50,676 nucleotides of DNA, from contig JBBDNV010000194.1 in the NCBI GenBank assembly GCA_040877415.1, forward strand, positions 1 to 50,676, in the 5' to 3' direction. The position numbers and the translations under genes are program-made. Below, piece after piece: positions 8,576 to 16,898 of the stretch. Positions within the stretch are counted from its first letter, which is position 1. Every line of letters begins with the position of its first letter. The stretch comes from JBBDNV01 sp040877415 (GTDB taxonomy: Bacteria > Planctomycetota > Planctomycetia > Pirellulales > PALSA-1355). The notes below the pieces were generated by a model. The model was given only the letters and a program-made list of their open reading frames with translations, had not been told where the DNA came from and did no database searches.

Positions 8576-9187
8576 CGTTGCATCCGTGCCTGAATGACCG
8601 TAATACGGAATCCGTCCAAGTTTCAAATCGTCCCGAGGCGTGGAGCAAACGAGGAAAATCCAACACAACCGTCAGAAAGCCGTTGTCCTGGCCGGTGCAG
8701 GCGTCAAAGAGCGCCACATCTGCCAGGTTCCCTCACGTGGAAGGCGTAACGAATCGCTGCTTCCCGCCGGTCGCGCGCGATCGGCACATTCGATACAACC
8801 GGCAAGGTCGTCGGCCGTAAAACCCGCCTCCTCGTTTTCGGCTCGGCCGGACCAATGAAGTCTCCATGGCGGGTGGGGTAACGTGCGTTTGAATAGGCCC
8901 CTGATCGGGGGAATGAACGCCCGTCCTAAACAGCCCACCGATCCAAATCGAACCGTCGACCACTCCCGCTTGCTGGTCCATGCAACAGGCAAGACAACTT
9001 GGAGTGGGGGACAAGAGTGATTTGGCAGTTATGGAGAAATCAGAAAGTATAGATAGACCACACAATTCACTCAACACAGGTCGCGTCGCACCCCCCAGAG
9101 CGGCGCCGAGGTGGTTACGAGGATGTAGGGTGACTTTTGCAAATGGTTAAAAAACAACGAAATTAAAGTCTAGGATGATTGCGATGG

Positions 9188-9215
9188 TTGACAAAAATTA
9201 GAAGGCATGTATGCT
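9188..9215 (+). promoter_or_regulatory. Candidate sigma-70-type promoter
   Basis: TTGACA at 9188-9193 and TATGCT at 9210-9215 are separated by 16 bases in an AT-rich stretch. Transcription would start near 9222, directly before a small GGA-loop hairpin and about 370 bases upstream of the WecG-like gene. Only the sequence match supports this. Confidence 0.45.
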
Positions 9216-9222
9216 TACACCC

Positions 9223-9287
9223 GCTTAGGATAAGCAACTAAGATGGGTAGAAAGCCAGGCCTGCCCCTCCGGCGGGCGCTGGCTTTC
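9223..9287 (+). ncRNA. Candidate structured leader or small RNA (two hairpins)
   Basis: A perfect 5-bp stem with loop GGA (GCTTA-GGA-TAAGC, 9223-9235) sits at the predicted 5' end. It is followed by a strong hairpin with 9-bp outer arms GAAAGCCAG (9250-9258) and CTGGCTTTC (9279-9287) and an inner GCCC/GGGC helix. No T tract follows, so it is not an obvious terminator. A GGA in a hairpin loop is the binding pattern of CsrA/RsmA. I do not recognise a known riboswitch class. Confidence 0.35.
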
Positions 9288-9428
9288 TCAATCAACGCAA
9301 CTATTCTGGATTACTTAACTACTCTGCTTTAAATGATGCACCGCCTCAAGATCTCGAACGGCGATTTGTGCTGGCTGGTTGGTCGACGACCCGTCGAGGT
9401 AACGCAGGCACCTGACAACGGGGGGACT

Positions 9429-9447
9429 CTAATCAGCGCCTGATTAG
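9429..9447. promoter_or_regulatory. Perfect palindrome, possible operator
   Basis: CTAATCAG, three bases, CTGATTAG form perfect 8-bp inverted arms about 145 bases upstream of the WecG-like start. The shape suits a dimeric DNA-binding protein. No regulator gene lies next to it. Confidence 0.4.
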
Positions 9448-9592
9448 GCATTCGGCGGTCCGGTCCCGATTCCACCGAATCGGCTTGAGCGCGTCAAACG
9501 CACGCGCTTCGACACGCAACGACTGGACGACCCGGCGATGCCAAAGGCGCCGACCGTTCATCCAAACGATTTGGAGTCCCGGGAATGACGTC

Positions 9593-10405
9593 ATGATCTC
9601 GAGCCCACAAACGGCCATTCAATGGCCGCCCAAATACAACCTCTTTGGCGTGAACGTCAGCGCCACCAATTTGGATGCGGCGTGCGACGCAATCCTGGCG
9701 GCTGCACGACGGCGCGAGCGTGCGATTGTCTCAGCGTTCGCGGTCCACGCGCTCGTCGAGGCGTGTACGTCCGCCGAGTTGGCAAGCCGCGTCAACCGAT
9801 TTGCAGTGATCACCCCCGACGGTCAACCGATCCGCTGGGCCCTTAATTGGTTGCACGGCACTCGCTTGCAGCGCACCGTCCAGGGGTACGAAATGATGCT
9901 GCGGCTTTGTCAATCGGCCGCCCGTCACGGCGTTTCGATCTACCTGTACGGCAGCTCGCCGGGAACGCTGGCGGCATTGGAGCGCAAGCTGCTTGAGAAG
10001 TTTCCCGGGCTCACGATCGCCGGTCGCGAGTCACCCCCGTTTCGGGCGCTGTCGAGCGAGGAAGACGCGGCCATGGTGGAGCGGGTGAATACGAGCGGCG
10101 CGGGGCTGGTGTTCCTCGGCCTCGGCTGTCCGAAGCAGGACTACTTTGCCGCCGAGCACCTGGACCGAATTCAAGCGGTGCAGTTGTGCGTCGGGGCCGC
10201 GTTCGACTTCCTGGCCGGCACCAAGCCGCCCGCCCCGGATTGGATGCAACGGCGCGGCCTGGCCTGGCTGTTTCGGCTGTACCAAGAACCTAAGCGCTTG
10301 TGGAAGCGCTACCTGGTGACGAATACCGTTTTCCTGAAAAAACTGGCCGGCCAGTTTCTCCGGCAGCGCGTGCTGGGCATGCCTGTCGACAAGGCCACAT
10401 CCTGA
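9593..10405 (+). CDS. WecG/TagA/CpsF family glycosyltransferase
   Basis: The 270-residue protein carries the GT26 family pattern: FGVNVSATNLDAACDAI near the N-terminus, VITPDGQPIRWALNWL with the conserved Asp, QGYEMMLRLCQSAARHG, IYLYGSSPGTLAALERKL and VFLGLGCPKQDYFAAEH. The C-terminal helix RRGLAWLFRLYQEPKRLWKR is typical of the membrane-associating tail. Family members transfer ManNAc or ManNAcA onto lipid-linked GlcNAc at the inner face of the membrane. I chose the ATG at 9593 because the protein then begins close to the family start and GGGA lies 8 bases upstream; the frame extends upstream to 9485 with non-homologous residues. It probably starts an operon with the epimerase 45 bases downstream. 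The sugar donor is not determined. Confidence 0.88.
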   Translation: MISSPQTAIQWPPKYNLFGVNVSATNLDAACDAILAAARRRERAIVSAFAVHALVEACTSAELASRVNRFAVITPDGQPIRWALNWLHGTRLQRTVQGYEMMLRLCQSAARHGVSIYLYGSSPGTLAALERKLLEKFPGLTIAGRESPPFRALSSEEDAAMVERVNTSGAGLVFLGLGCPKQDYFAAEHLDRIQAVQLCVGAAFDFLAGTKPPAPDWMQRRGLAWLFRLYQEPKRLWKRYLVTNTVFLKKLAGQFLRQRVLGMPVDKATS

Positions 10406-10450
10406 CTGTTTCCATCATTGATTTGCATCTTGACGAAAGGAAAAACAACC

Positions 10451-11470
10451 ATGCCCAACCGTACGATTCTCGTTGCCGGGGCCGGCGGTTTTATTGGCGG
10501 CCATCTCGTGGCCGATCTTCTGGCCCAAGGCCATTCGAGCATTCGCGCCGTCGATATCAAGCCTCTTGACGAGTGGTACCAGGTGTTCGACGGCGTCGAA
10601 AACGTGATGGCCGATCTTAAGGACCGGGAAAACTGCCGCATGGCATGCCGCGACGCGCGCCATGTGTACAACCTGGCTGCCGACATGGGCGGCATGGGCT
10701 TCATCGAAAACAACAAGGCGCTCTGCATGCTGTCGGTGCTGATCAACACGCACCTGCTGATGGCGTCCGAAGATCTCGGCGTGGAGCGGTTTTTCTATGC
10801 CAGTTCCGCCTGCGTGTACAACGCCGACAAACAGCGCGACCCGAAAGTCATCCCGCTCAAAGAAGAAGACGCCTATCCCGCGATGCCCGAGGACGGCTAC
10901 GGCTGGGAAAAACTCTTCTCGGAACGGATGTGCCGCCACTTCCGGGAGGATTATGGGCTGCAAACGCGCGTGGCCAGGTTTCACAACGTGTACGGCCCGC
11001 ACGGCACCTGGCAAGGCGGGCGCGAAAAGGCCCCCGCCGCGATCAGCCGCAAGGTGATTCATGCCATCGAAACCGGGAACCACGTGATTGACATCTGGGG
11101 CGACGGCCAGCAGACGCGCAGCTTCATGTATATCGACGACTGCATTCACGGCATCAAGGCGCTGATCGAGAGCGACATTCTTGAGCCGATCAATCTCGGC
11201 TCGGACGAGCTGGTCACCATCGACGAATTGGTAGGCATCGTCGAAGACATCGCCGACATCCAGCTCGAGCGGCGTTACCAGCTCGATGCGCCAAAGGGCG
11301 TGAACGGGCGCAACAGCGATAACACGAAAATCCGGCAATATCTGAACTGGGAACCTTCCATTCGCCTGCGCGACGGCATGGCGAAAACGTACGCCTGGAT
11401 TTACGAGCAATACCTGGCAGACCGCGCCGCGGTTGACGTCCTGGCTGAAGGCACCAGCGCCCTCGGGTAG
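10451..11470 (+). CDS. GDP-mannose 3,5-epimerase-like NAD-dependent epimerase
   Basis: The 339-residue extended SDR shows the NAD-binding GAGGFIGGHLV at residues 8-18, the Ser-Ser-Ala-Cys-Val-Tyr segment FFYASSACVY and the catalytic YGWEK. It also has stretches characteristic of GDP-mannose 3,5-epimerases: DMGGMGFIENNKALCMLSVL, RFHNVYGPHGTWQGGREKAP and DGQQTRSFMYIDDCIHGI. That enzyme epimerises GDP-D-mannose at C3 and C5 to GDP-L-galactose (and L-gulose). It is best known from plants and is scattered in bacteria. AAAGGA 9 bases before the ATG at 10451 fixes the start. It presumably feeds a rare L-sugar to the surface polysaccharide. Specificity needs biochemical proof. Confidence 0.85.
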   Translation: MPNRTILVAGAGGFIGGHLVADLLAQGHSSIRAVDIKPLDEWYQVFDGVENVMADLKDRENCRMACRDARHVYNLAADMGGMGFIENNKALCMLSVLINTHLLMASEDLGVERFFYASSACVYNADKQRDPKVIPLKEEDAYPAMPEDGYGWEKLFSERMCRHFREDYGLQTRVARFHNVYGPHGTWQGGREKAPAAISRKVIHAIETGNHVIDIWGDGQQTRSFMYIDDCIHGIKALIESDILEPINLGSDELVTIDELVGIVEDIADIQLERRYQLDAPKGVNGRNSDNTKIRQYLNWEPSIRLRDGMAKTYAWIYEQYLADRAAVDVLAEGTSALG

Positions 11471-11588
11471 GCAAGCTTCCTGCGCGTCGGATCGGATTGG
11501 CGAGAGGCCGGGAAAATCTCGTTCGAACAGGTTCGAGAGGGCCGTCGGCCGATGGGGCTTTTTCACCGTTTTCGCAGAGGATTGTTTC

Positions 11589-14500
11589 GTGCAACATCAC
11601 TGGCTGCGCGGCCCCCAGCGCATGCTTCCACGTCGAGGGCGCCAGCAGTTGGCGCAACCAAAGACTAGAAACCTTCAGATGGAATCGCTGGAGGTGCGCG
11701 CGACGCCGGCCGTCCTGGTGGCGGCGTATGCCTTCGACGAGGGCGCTGGAATAACCGCGGCAGACCTCTCGGGCAACGAAAATACCGGCACGCTGGTTGG
11801 CGGGGCAACCTGGACTGCCGCCGGCAAGTACGGCAATGCGCTGTCGTTCAACGGGACGGATGCGCTGGTCAACGTCGCCGATTCGGACTCGCTGGACTTG
11901 ACCGCGGGCATGACGCTCGAGGCGTGGGTCAAGCCGTCGACGATCAGCCCCGTGTTCCGGGACGTGATCTACAAGGGGGCCGACGACGACGTCTACTTCC
12001 TGGACGCGACCTCGACCAACAACGGCCGGCCCGCCGGCGGAATGGCCAATTCGCCGCCGTTTCTGGAAGTTTACGGCACGGCGCCGCTGGTCGCGGACAC
12101 CTGGGCTCACCTGGCCCTGACCTACGACCTGGTGAATCTGCGCTTATACGTGAACGGAACTCCGGTTGCGACGACACCGGGCACGGATGCGATTGTGGCG
12201 TCGGATAAGCTTTTGCAAATCGGCGGGGCCACTTTCTACATGCGCTACTTCGACGGCCTGATCGACGAGGTGCGCATTTACGACGGAGCCTTGAGCGAGA
12301 CGGAGGTCCAGACGGACATGAACACCCCGATCCCGCCGGACACGGATCCGCCGACGGTTTCGATCGATTCCCCGGTCCCGGCCGCCACCGTTTCTCACGT
12401 GGTCGTGGTAACGGCGAACGCCTCGGACTTCGCGGGCGTGACGAGCGTCGAGTTTTTCGTCGACGGCGATAGCATTGGAACGGATTATGATGCTCCCTAT
12501 AGCGGACACTGGGACTCGACGGTGGAGACGAACGGCCCGCACGACCTGACGGCGGTCGCGCGCGACGCGGCCGGCAACGAGACGACTTCGGCCATCGTCC
12601 AGGTGACAACCTTGAATCCGGTGTTCGTCAACGAAGCGGTCGTTCCGGGCGTCACTTCCGCCACGACCATGGCCTTTTTGCCGGACGGGCGAATGCTGGT
12701 CGGAGAGTTGATCAACAAGATTTTTGTGGTCCAGCCCGGCGAAAACCAGCCCGACCCGGTGCCGTTTCTGGACCTCGGCTCCGAATTCATACAGGGCGAG
12801 CAAGGTCTGCAGGACATGGTGCTGGATCCCGATTTTCAGACAAACAACTACTTCTACGTGTTTTATACGAAGGGCTATCCCACCTTAGAAAACCGCGACC
12901 GGGTGTCGCGCTTTACGGCGGACGGAAACAGTGTGGTGCCCGGCAGCGAGGTGGTGCTTTGGGAAGATGACGTCGATGCCGGCGAGCTGCATCTCGCGGG
13001 CGGCATAACCATTGGCAACGATGGAAAACTGTACTTTACGGCGGGTGATTTCTTCCAGCCGCTGCTGGCCCAGGAATTGGACAACTACCAGGGAAAACTC
13101 CTGCGCATCAACAAGGACGGGACCATTCCGTTGGACAATCCTTTCTATGACGGCGCCGGTCCGAACAAGGATGAAATCTGGGCTTACGGGCTGCGGAACC
13201 CGTATCGCATAGCGAATGATCCGGCCACGGGCCGGATCTACATCGGAGAAGTGGGCGGCAACGACATCAACACGTCCATCGAGGAGATTAACCTCGCAAT
13301 CGCGGGGGCAAACTATGGATGGCCGCTGATAGAAGGCGACGTCGACCTTCCCGGGATGACCCCACCCATCTACTCGTGGCCTCACGCCGGACGCGACGCC
13401 GCGGCGACCGCGGGCCTCGTTTATCACGGCACTCAATTTCCCAGTGAGTACGAGGGCAACTTCTTTTTCGCGGACTTCGCCCAGAACACGATCCAACGGC
13501 TGATCTTCGACGGGAATGGAGATGTCTTGGAGGCCGTCAGTTTCTGGCCGGCCGACGGCTCGACCGACGGACCCTCGGTCGGCGATCCGGTGAAGTTCGT
13601 CGAAGGGCCCGACGGCTCGCTTTACTACATCGACATCGGATTCGACGGCAATCACCAGCCCAACCCGGCGTTCATTCGGCGGATTCGCTATACCACCGAC
13701 AATCTGCCGCCGATTGCCGTTGCCGATGCCGACCTGACGGCGGGTCTGCCGCCGCTGTCGGTCAACTTTTCCAGCGCCGGCTCATTCGACCCGGAAGGCG
13801 CCGCCGTGACGTACGACTGGGACTTCGACGACACCCAGACGTCGACGGAAGCGAATCCGACTCACATCTTCACGACGGCCGGGCAATACACCGTCAGGCT
13901 CATCGTTTCCGACGGCACCAGTACGACGCTGGCCGTCGACCTGATCGTCACGGTCGGCAATCCCCCGGTCCCCACCATCCTCATGCCCTCCGAGGGAAGC
14001 TTTTTTCGGGCCGGAGACACCATCAACTATTCCGGAACCGCCACCGACATCGAGGACGGCCCGCTTCCCGCCAGCGCCTTCTCCTGGTCCAGGGTGTTCC
14101 ATCACGAAACGCACACGCATCCAGCCGGCGGACCCTTCACCGGCAGCATGTCGGGATCGCTCGTGATCCCCACCACCGGGCACGACTTCCAGGGCGCGAC
14201 GAGCTACGAGATCTCCCTGACCGTGACCGACTCGTCGGGCATCCCCGCGTCGACTTCCGTCGAAGTGTATCCCGACAAGGTCAATCTCACGTTCGACACC
14301 GTTCCCAGCGGCTTGACCCTCAGCATCGACGGGATCAATAAGGTAACCCCCTTCGTGCTGGACGACATCATCAACTTCCAGCACACGATCAACGCGCCGG
14401 ACCAGTCAAGCGGCGGTTCGTTTTACGGCTTCGTGAGCTGGTCCGACGCCGGCGCACAGAGCCACCAAATCGTGACGCCCGAGAGCAACCAGAGCTACGT

Positions 14501-15500
14501 GGCGACTTTCCAGGCGACGACGGTGGTCGGCCGTCAGATTTTCTACAACCAGTCGAAGTACGATAACAACACGAGCGGCGTTGACCCGGCCGACAGCTCC
14601 GCCATTGCCACCGACAAAAGCGCCTATTTGCCTGGCGGCGGCCTCATCACGCCGTCGAGCGTCACCGGCTATTCGCTCGGCATCAACGGCATTATGGTCG
14701 ACATCGCCCACCCCAAGGGCCCGCTTCTGCTCAGTGATTTCACGTTCAGAATGAGCGGACAGGGCAGCGGGGTCAATAACACGCCCAGCACCTGGGTATC
14801 GGCGCCGGCACCGTCCGGCTTCACGGTGCTCTCCGACATGCCGTCGCCCGGAACCGATCGCGTCGAGTTCATCTGGACCAACAACGCCATCGTGAACCGG
14901 TATCTGGAAGTGATCGTCGAGGGGAACGACACCGGCGGCGGAAACAATACGAACACCGGCTTGGGCGCCTCGGACATCTTTTTCTTCGGCAACCGGATCG
15001 GCGATGACCTCCTGGATGCGCCGGCGGGACCGACCTTCTTGACCAATGCGGCCGATGAAATCGACGCCCGCTCCAATCCGGGCTTCCTCCAGCCGCTTAC
15101 GAATATCTACGATTACAACAAGGACAGCATCGTCAACGCCGCCGATCAGATCATTGCTCGTGGCAATGGCGGCTTCCAGTTCAAGATCAACATCGCCAGC
15201 CCGCCGGCTGCCCCCGGGGCGGCGCCTTTCAGCGTCGCCGACGGGAGCAGTTCGGCCGTGATTTTTGCGTTGGCCGCGGGCGTTTTTTCGCCCGCTGCCG
15301 CGTCTGACGTGACCGCCCGGGTCGACGTTCCCCCGGCCAAGCGCGAAGTGGATAGCGCGCCGCTGCGCAGGTTCTGGCAGCAGCTTGGCGAAGGGGGCGA
15401 CCCTCGCGCGGGCGTCGTGCTGGACTCGATCGACATGGTCGTCGAAACGATCGACTTTGACGATTGGCTGGACGGCGCCACGCGCCCTTCCAAGTTCTAG
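11589..15500 (+). CDS. Giant secreted modular protein: LamG, Ig-like, glucose-dehydrogenase-type propeller, PKD, dockerin-like end
   Basis: The predicted 1303-residue product starts at a GTG at 11589 with GAGGA upstream. Near residue 30 it has the planctomycetal motif MESLEVRATPAV, which marks many large exported planctomycete proteins. Domains in order, with rough residue numbers: LamG/concanavalin-like fold at 45-240 (YAFDEGAG, LSFNGTDALVNV, GLIDEVRIYDGALS); a bacterial Ig-like module at 253-341 (VEFFVDGDSIGTD); a PQQ-sugar-dehydrogenase-like beta-propeller at 345-680 (FLPDGRMLVGELINKIFVV, YGLRNPYRIANDPATGRIYI, GEVGGND); a PKD domain at 690-770 (YDWDFDDTQTSTEANPTHIF); and a dockerin-like segment near 1190 (DYNKDSIVNAADQIIARGN). 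It lies inside the polysaccharide cluster, so it may bind or modify the glycan at the cell surface. Catalytic activity is not certain. An in-frame ATG at 11622 is an alternative start. Confidence 0.88.
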   Translation: MQHHWLRGPQRMLPRRGRQQLAQPKTRNLQMESLEVRATPAVLVAAYAFDEGAGITAADLSGNENTGTLVGGATWTAAGKYGNALSFNGTDALVNVADSDSLDLTAGMTLEAWVKPSTISPVFRDVIYKGADDDVYFLDATSTNNGRPAGGMANSPPFLEVYGTAPLVADTWAHLALTYDLVNLRLYVNGTPVATTPGTDAIVASDKLLQIGGATFYMRYFDGLIDEVRIYDGALSETEVQTDMNTPIPPDTDPPTVSIDSPVPAATVSHVVVVTANASDFAGVTSVEFFVDGDSIGTDYDAPYSGHWDSTVETNGPHDLTAVARDAAGNETTSAIVQVTTLNPVFVNEAVVPGVTSATTMAFLPDGRMLVGELINKIFVVQPGENQPDPVPFLDLGSEFIQGEQGLQDMVLDPDFQTNNYFYVFYTKGYPTLENRDRVSRFTADGNSVVPGSEVVLWEDDVDAGELHLAGGITIGNDGKLYFTAGDFFQPLLAQELDNYQGKLLRINKDGTIPLDNPFYDGAGPNKDEIWAYGLRNPYRIANDPATGRIYIGEVGGNDINTSIEEINLAIAGANYGWPLIEGDVDLPGMTPPIYSWPHAGRDAAATAGLVYHGTQFPSEYEGNFFFADFAQNTIQRLIFDGNGDVLEAVSFWPADGSTDGPSVGDPVKFVEGPDGSLYYIDIGFDGNHQPNPAFIRRIRYTTDNLPPIAVADADLTAGLPPLSVNFSSAGSFDPEGAAVTYDWDFDDTQTSTEANPTHIFTTAGQYTVRLIVSDGTSTTLAVDLIVTVGNPPVPTILMPSEGSFFRAGDTINYSGTATDIEDGPLPASAFSWSRVFHHETHTHPAGGPFTGSMSGSLVIPTTGHDFQGATSYEISLTVTDSSGIPASTSVEVYPDKVNLTFDTVPSGLTLSIDGINKVTPFVLDDIINFQHTINAPDQSSGGSFYGFVSWSDAGAQSHQIVTPESNQSYVATFQATTVVGRQIFYNQSKYDNNTSGVDPADSSAIATDKSAYLPGGGLITPSSVTGYSLGINGIMVDIAHPKGPLLLSDFTFRMSGQGSGVNNTPSTWVSAPAPSGFTVLSDMPSPGTDRVEFIWTNNAIVNRYLEVIVEGNDTGGGNNTNTGLGASDIFFFGNRIGDDLLDAPAGPTFLTNAADEIDARSNPGFLQPLTNIYDYNKDSIVNAADQIIARGNGGFQFKINIASPPAAPGAAPFSVADGSSSAVIFALAAGVFSPAAASDVTARVDVPPAKREVDSAPLRRFWQQLGEGGDPRAGVVLDSIDMVVETIDFDDWLDGATRPSKF

Positions 15501-15627
15501 TTCGCTGATTTCCGTCGGCAAAAAGCAGGTTTTTCAGCCGCCCGGCTAAGACTTTAATGGTGCATCCGCGAAAGACCGAATTCACGAGCGTCCGGTGGTC
15601 CCCATGGAAAACGTGGAGCGCGCAGTC

Positions 15628-16671
15628 ATGACAGAGGTGGGCAAACTGGATCTCCTGCCCGACGAATGGGTCGAAGTACGCAGCGCATCGGAAATCCTGG
15701 CCACGCTCGAGGAGGACGGAACGCTCGATGGCCTGCCGTTCATGCCTGAAATGCTCGCGTGCTGCGGCCGGCGTTACCAGGTTTACCGGCGCGCCGATAA
15801 AACGTGCGACACGGTGAATTGGACCGGTTTGAGACGCATGGAGCGCACCGTCCATCTGAATGCCCTGCGCTGCGACGGATCGGGCCATGACGGGTGCCAG
15901 GCAGGATGCCTGTTTTTCTGGAAAGAGGCGTGGCTGAAACGCTCGCCCGCCGAGAAGGGGGAGGTCCGGCTCGCGGACGACGCGCTTTGCGCCGGCAACG
16001 GTGCCGAGCCCACAACACGCGATCGCGGCTGGTTGGAGTCAACCGTCTTTCGCAGCCCCCCGGCGGACGGCGAAGTCCGCTATCGATGTCAGGCGACGGA
16101 GTTGCCCAAAGCCACCTGTCCCTTGGCCTGGTGGAAGCCCGACCAGTATGTGCGTGACGTGCGGATGAATAAGATCCCGCTGGCCGAGGTGCTGCGGGGT
16201 CTGGCGATCTCGGCGTATAGCAAGTTTCTGAGAAGGCTGACCGGACGGGCGTTCCCCAACCTGGCCGGATCGTTGAAACGCACGCCCACGGACGCTCTCG
16301 GACTGCGGGCGGGTGAATGGGTGATCGTCAAGAGCAAGGAGGAGATTCTGACGACGCTGGACGCCAAGGGCCGCAATCGCGGCCTCTCGTTCGATTCCGA
16401 AATGCTGCCCTATTGCGGCCGGCGTTTCCGCGTGCTGCGTCGCGTGGAGCGGCTGATCGAGGAGTCCACCGGCCGGATGATTCAACCGGCAGGCGTGGCG
16501 ATCATCCTGGAAAACGTAGTCTGCATGTCCCGCTACCGGCGCTTCTGCCCGCGCAGCATCTTTCCCTACTGGCGCGAGATCTGGCTGCGGCGCGCCGAGG
16601 CCAGCGAAACACCCCCCACGGCCGAGAACGGCGCCGCCGCAGGGGCGCAGGCAAAGCTCCATTCCCCGTAG
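15628..16671 (+). CDS. Cysteine-rich protein made of two homologous domains, unknown family
   Basis: I do not recognise this 347-residue protein. It contains an internal duplication. Copy 1 runs from EWVEVRSASEILATLEEDGT through MLACCGRRYQVYRRADKTCD to CLFFWKEAWLKR. Copy 2 runs from EWVIVKSKEEILTTLDAKGR through MLPYCGRRFRVLRRVERLIE to SIFPYWREIWLRR. Each copy keeps a CGRR motif, a later cysteine (RTVHLNALRCDG in copy 1, AIILENVVCMS in copy 2), a further cysteine, and a final aromatic W-x-E-x-W-L-x-R. The pattern suggests a metal site. No signal peptide or membrane segment is clear, so it is probably cytoplasmic. The ATG at 15628 has GGAG 9 bases upstream; an ATG at 15604 is possible. It sits in the middle of the polysaccharide locus between the giant surface protein and the RfbC-like gene. 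Confidence 0.75.
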   Translation: MTEVGKLDLLPDEWVEVRSASEILATLEEDGTLDGLPFMPEMLACCGRRYQVYRRADKTCDTVNWTGLRRMERTVHLNALRCDGSGHDGCQAGCLFFWKEAWLKRSPAEKGEVRLADDALCAGNGAEPTTRDRGWLESTVFRSPPADGEVRYRCQATELPKATCPLAWWKPDQYVRDVRMNKIPLAEVLRGLAISAYSKFLRRLTGRAFPNLAGSLKRTPTDALGLRAGEWVIVKSKEEILTTLDAKGRNRGLSFDSEMLPYCGRRFRVLRRVERLIEESTGRMIQPAGVAIILENVVCMSRYRRFCPRSIFPYWREIWLRRAEASETPPTAENGAAAGAQAKLHSP

Positions 16672-16727
16672 GGATTGGGCGACCGCAATCCAAACGGCTT
16701 GCAGTCTGTTTGCAGTCGAATTAGCTT

Positions 16728-16829
16728 AGCAGCGTGTTGAAAAACTGGGACAGGCACCTCGCGACGGCCGTTTTTCGCGGGTCTCGCCGCGACTTGCTCG
16801 GAGCCAGTCCCATTTTTCAACGGCCTGTT
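16728..16829. mobile_element. MITE/REP-like imperfect palindrome of about 100 bp
   Basis: GTTGAAAAACTGGGAC at 16736-16751 is matched in inverse by GTCCCATTTTTCAAC at 16807-16821. Homology continues outward (tagcagcgt against the reverse complement of cggcctgtta) and inward (aggcacc against ggagcc). The GC-rich centre is also partly self-complementary. It encodes no protein and lies between the cysteine-rich gene and the RfbC-like gene. It looks like a non-autonomous element or an intergenic structured repeat. Confidence 0.7.
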
Positions 16830-16898
16830 AGGCCAGATCGACGATTCCGGCGACCGGCAGTTCCGCCGGCGCCGTTGGCGCGCAGCGAGCGTTTTGCG

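Larger units (their letters stand above)
8576..9592. other. Gene-poor region of about 1 kb between divergent operons
   Basis: No ORF here has convincing composition or motifs. From about 9000 to 9350 the base composition becomes clearly AT-richer than the surroundings. The region holds a promoter-like pair at 9188-9215, two hairpins at 9223-9287 and a perfect palindrome at 9429-9447. It must contain the promoters of the minus-strand export operon and of the plus-strand operon that begins at 9593. Confidence 0.7.

Noticed and set aside
8672..9077. Minus-strand ORFs in the 1-kb gap
   Set aside because: They are short, lack ribosome-binding sites and show no motif; base composition does not suggest coding.
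16734..16898. Upstream extension of the RfbC-like gene
   Set aside because: These codons lie mostly in the palindromic element and have no similarity to the family; homology begins at the GTG at 16899.
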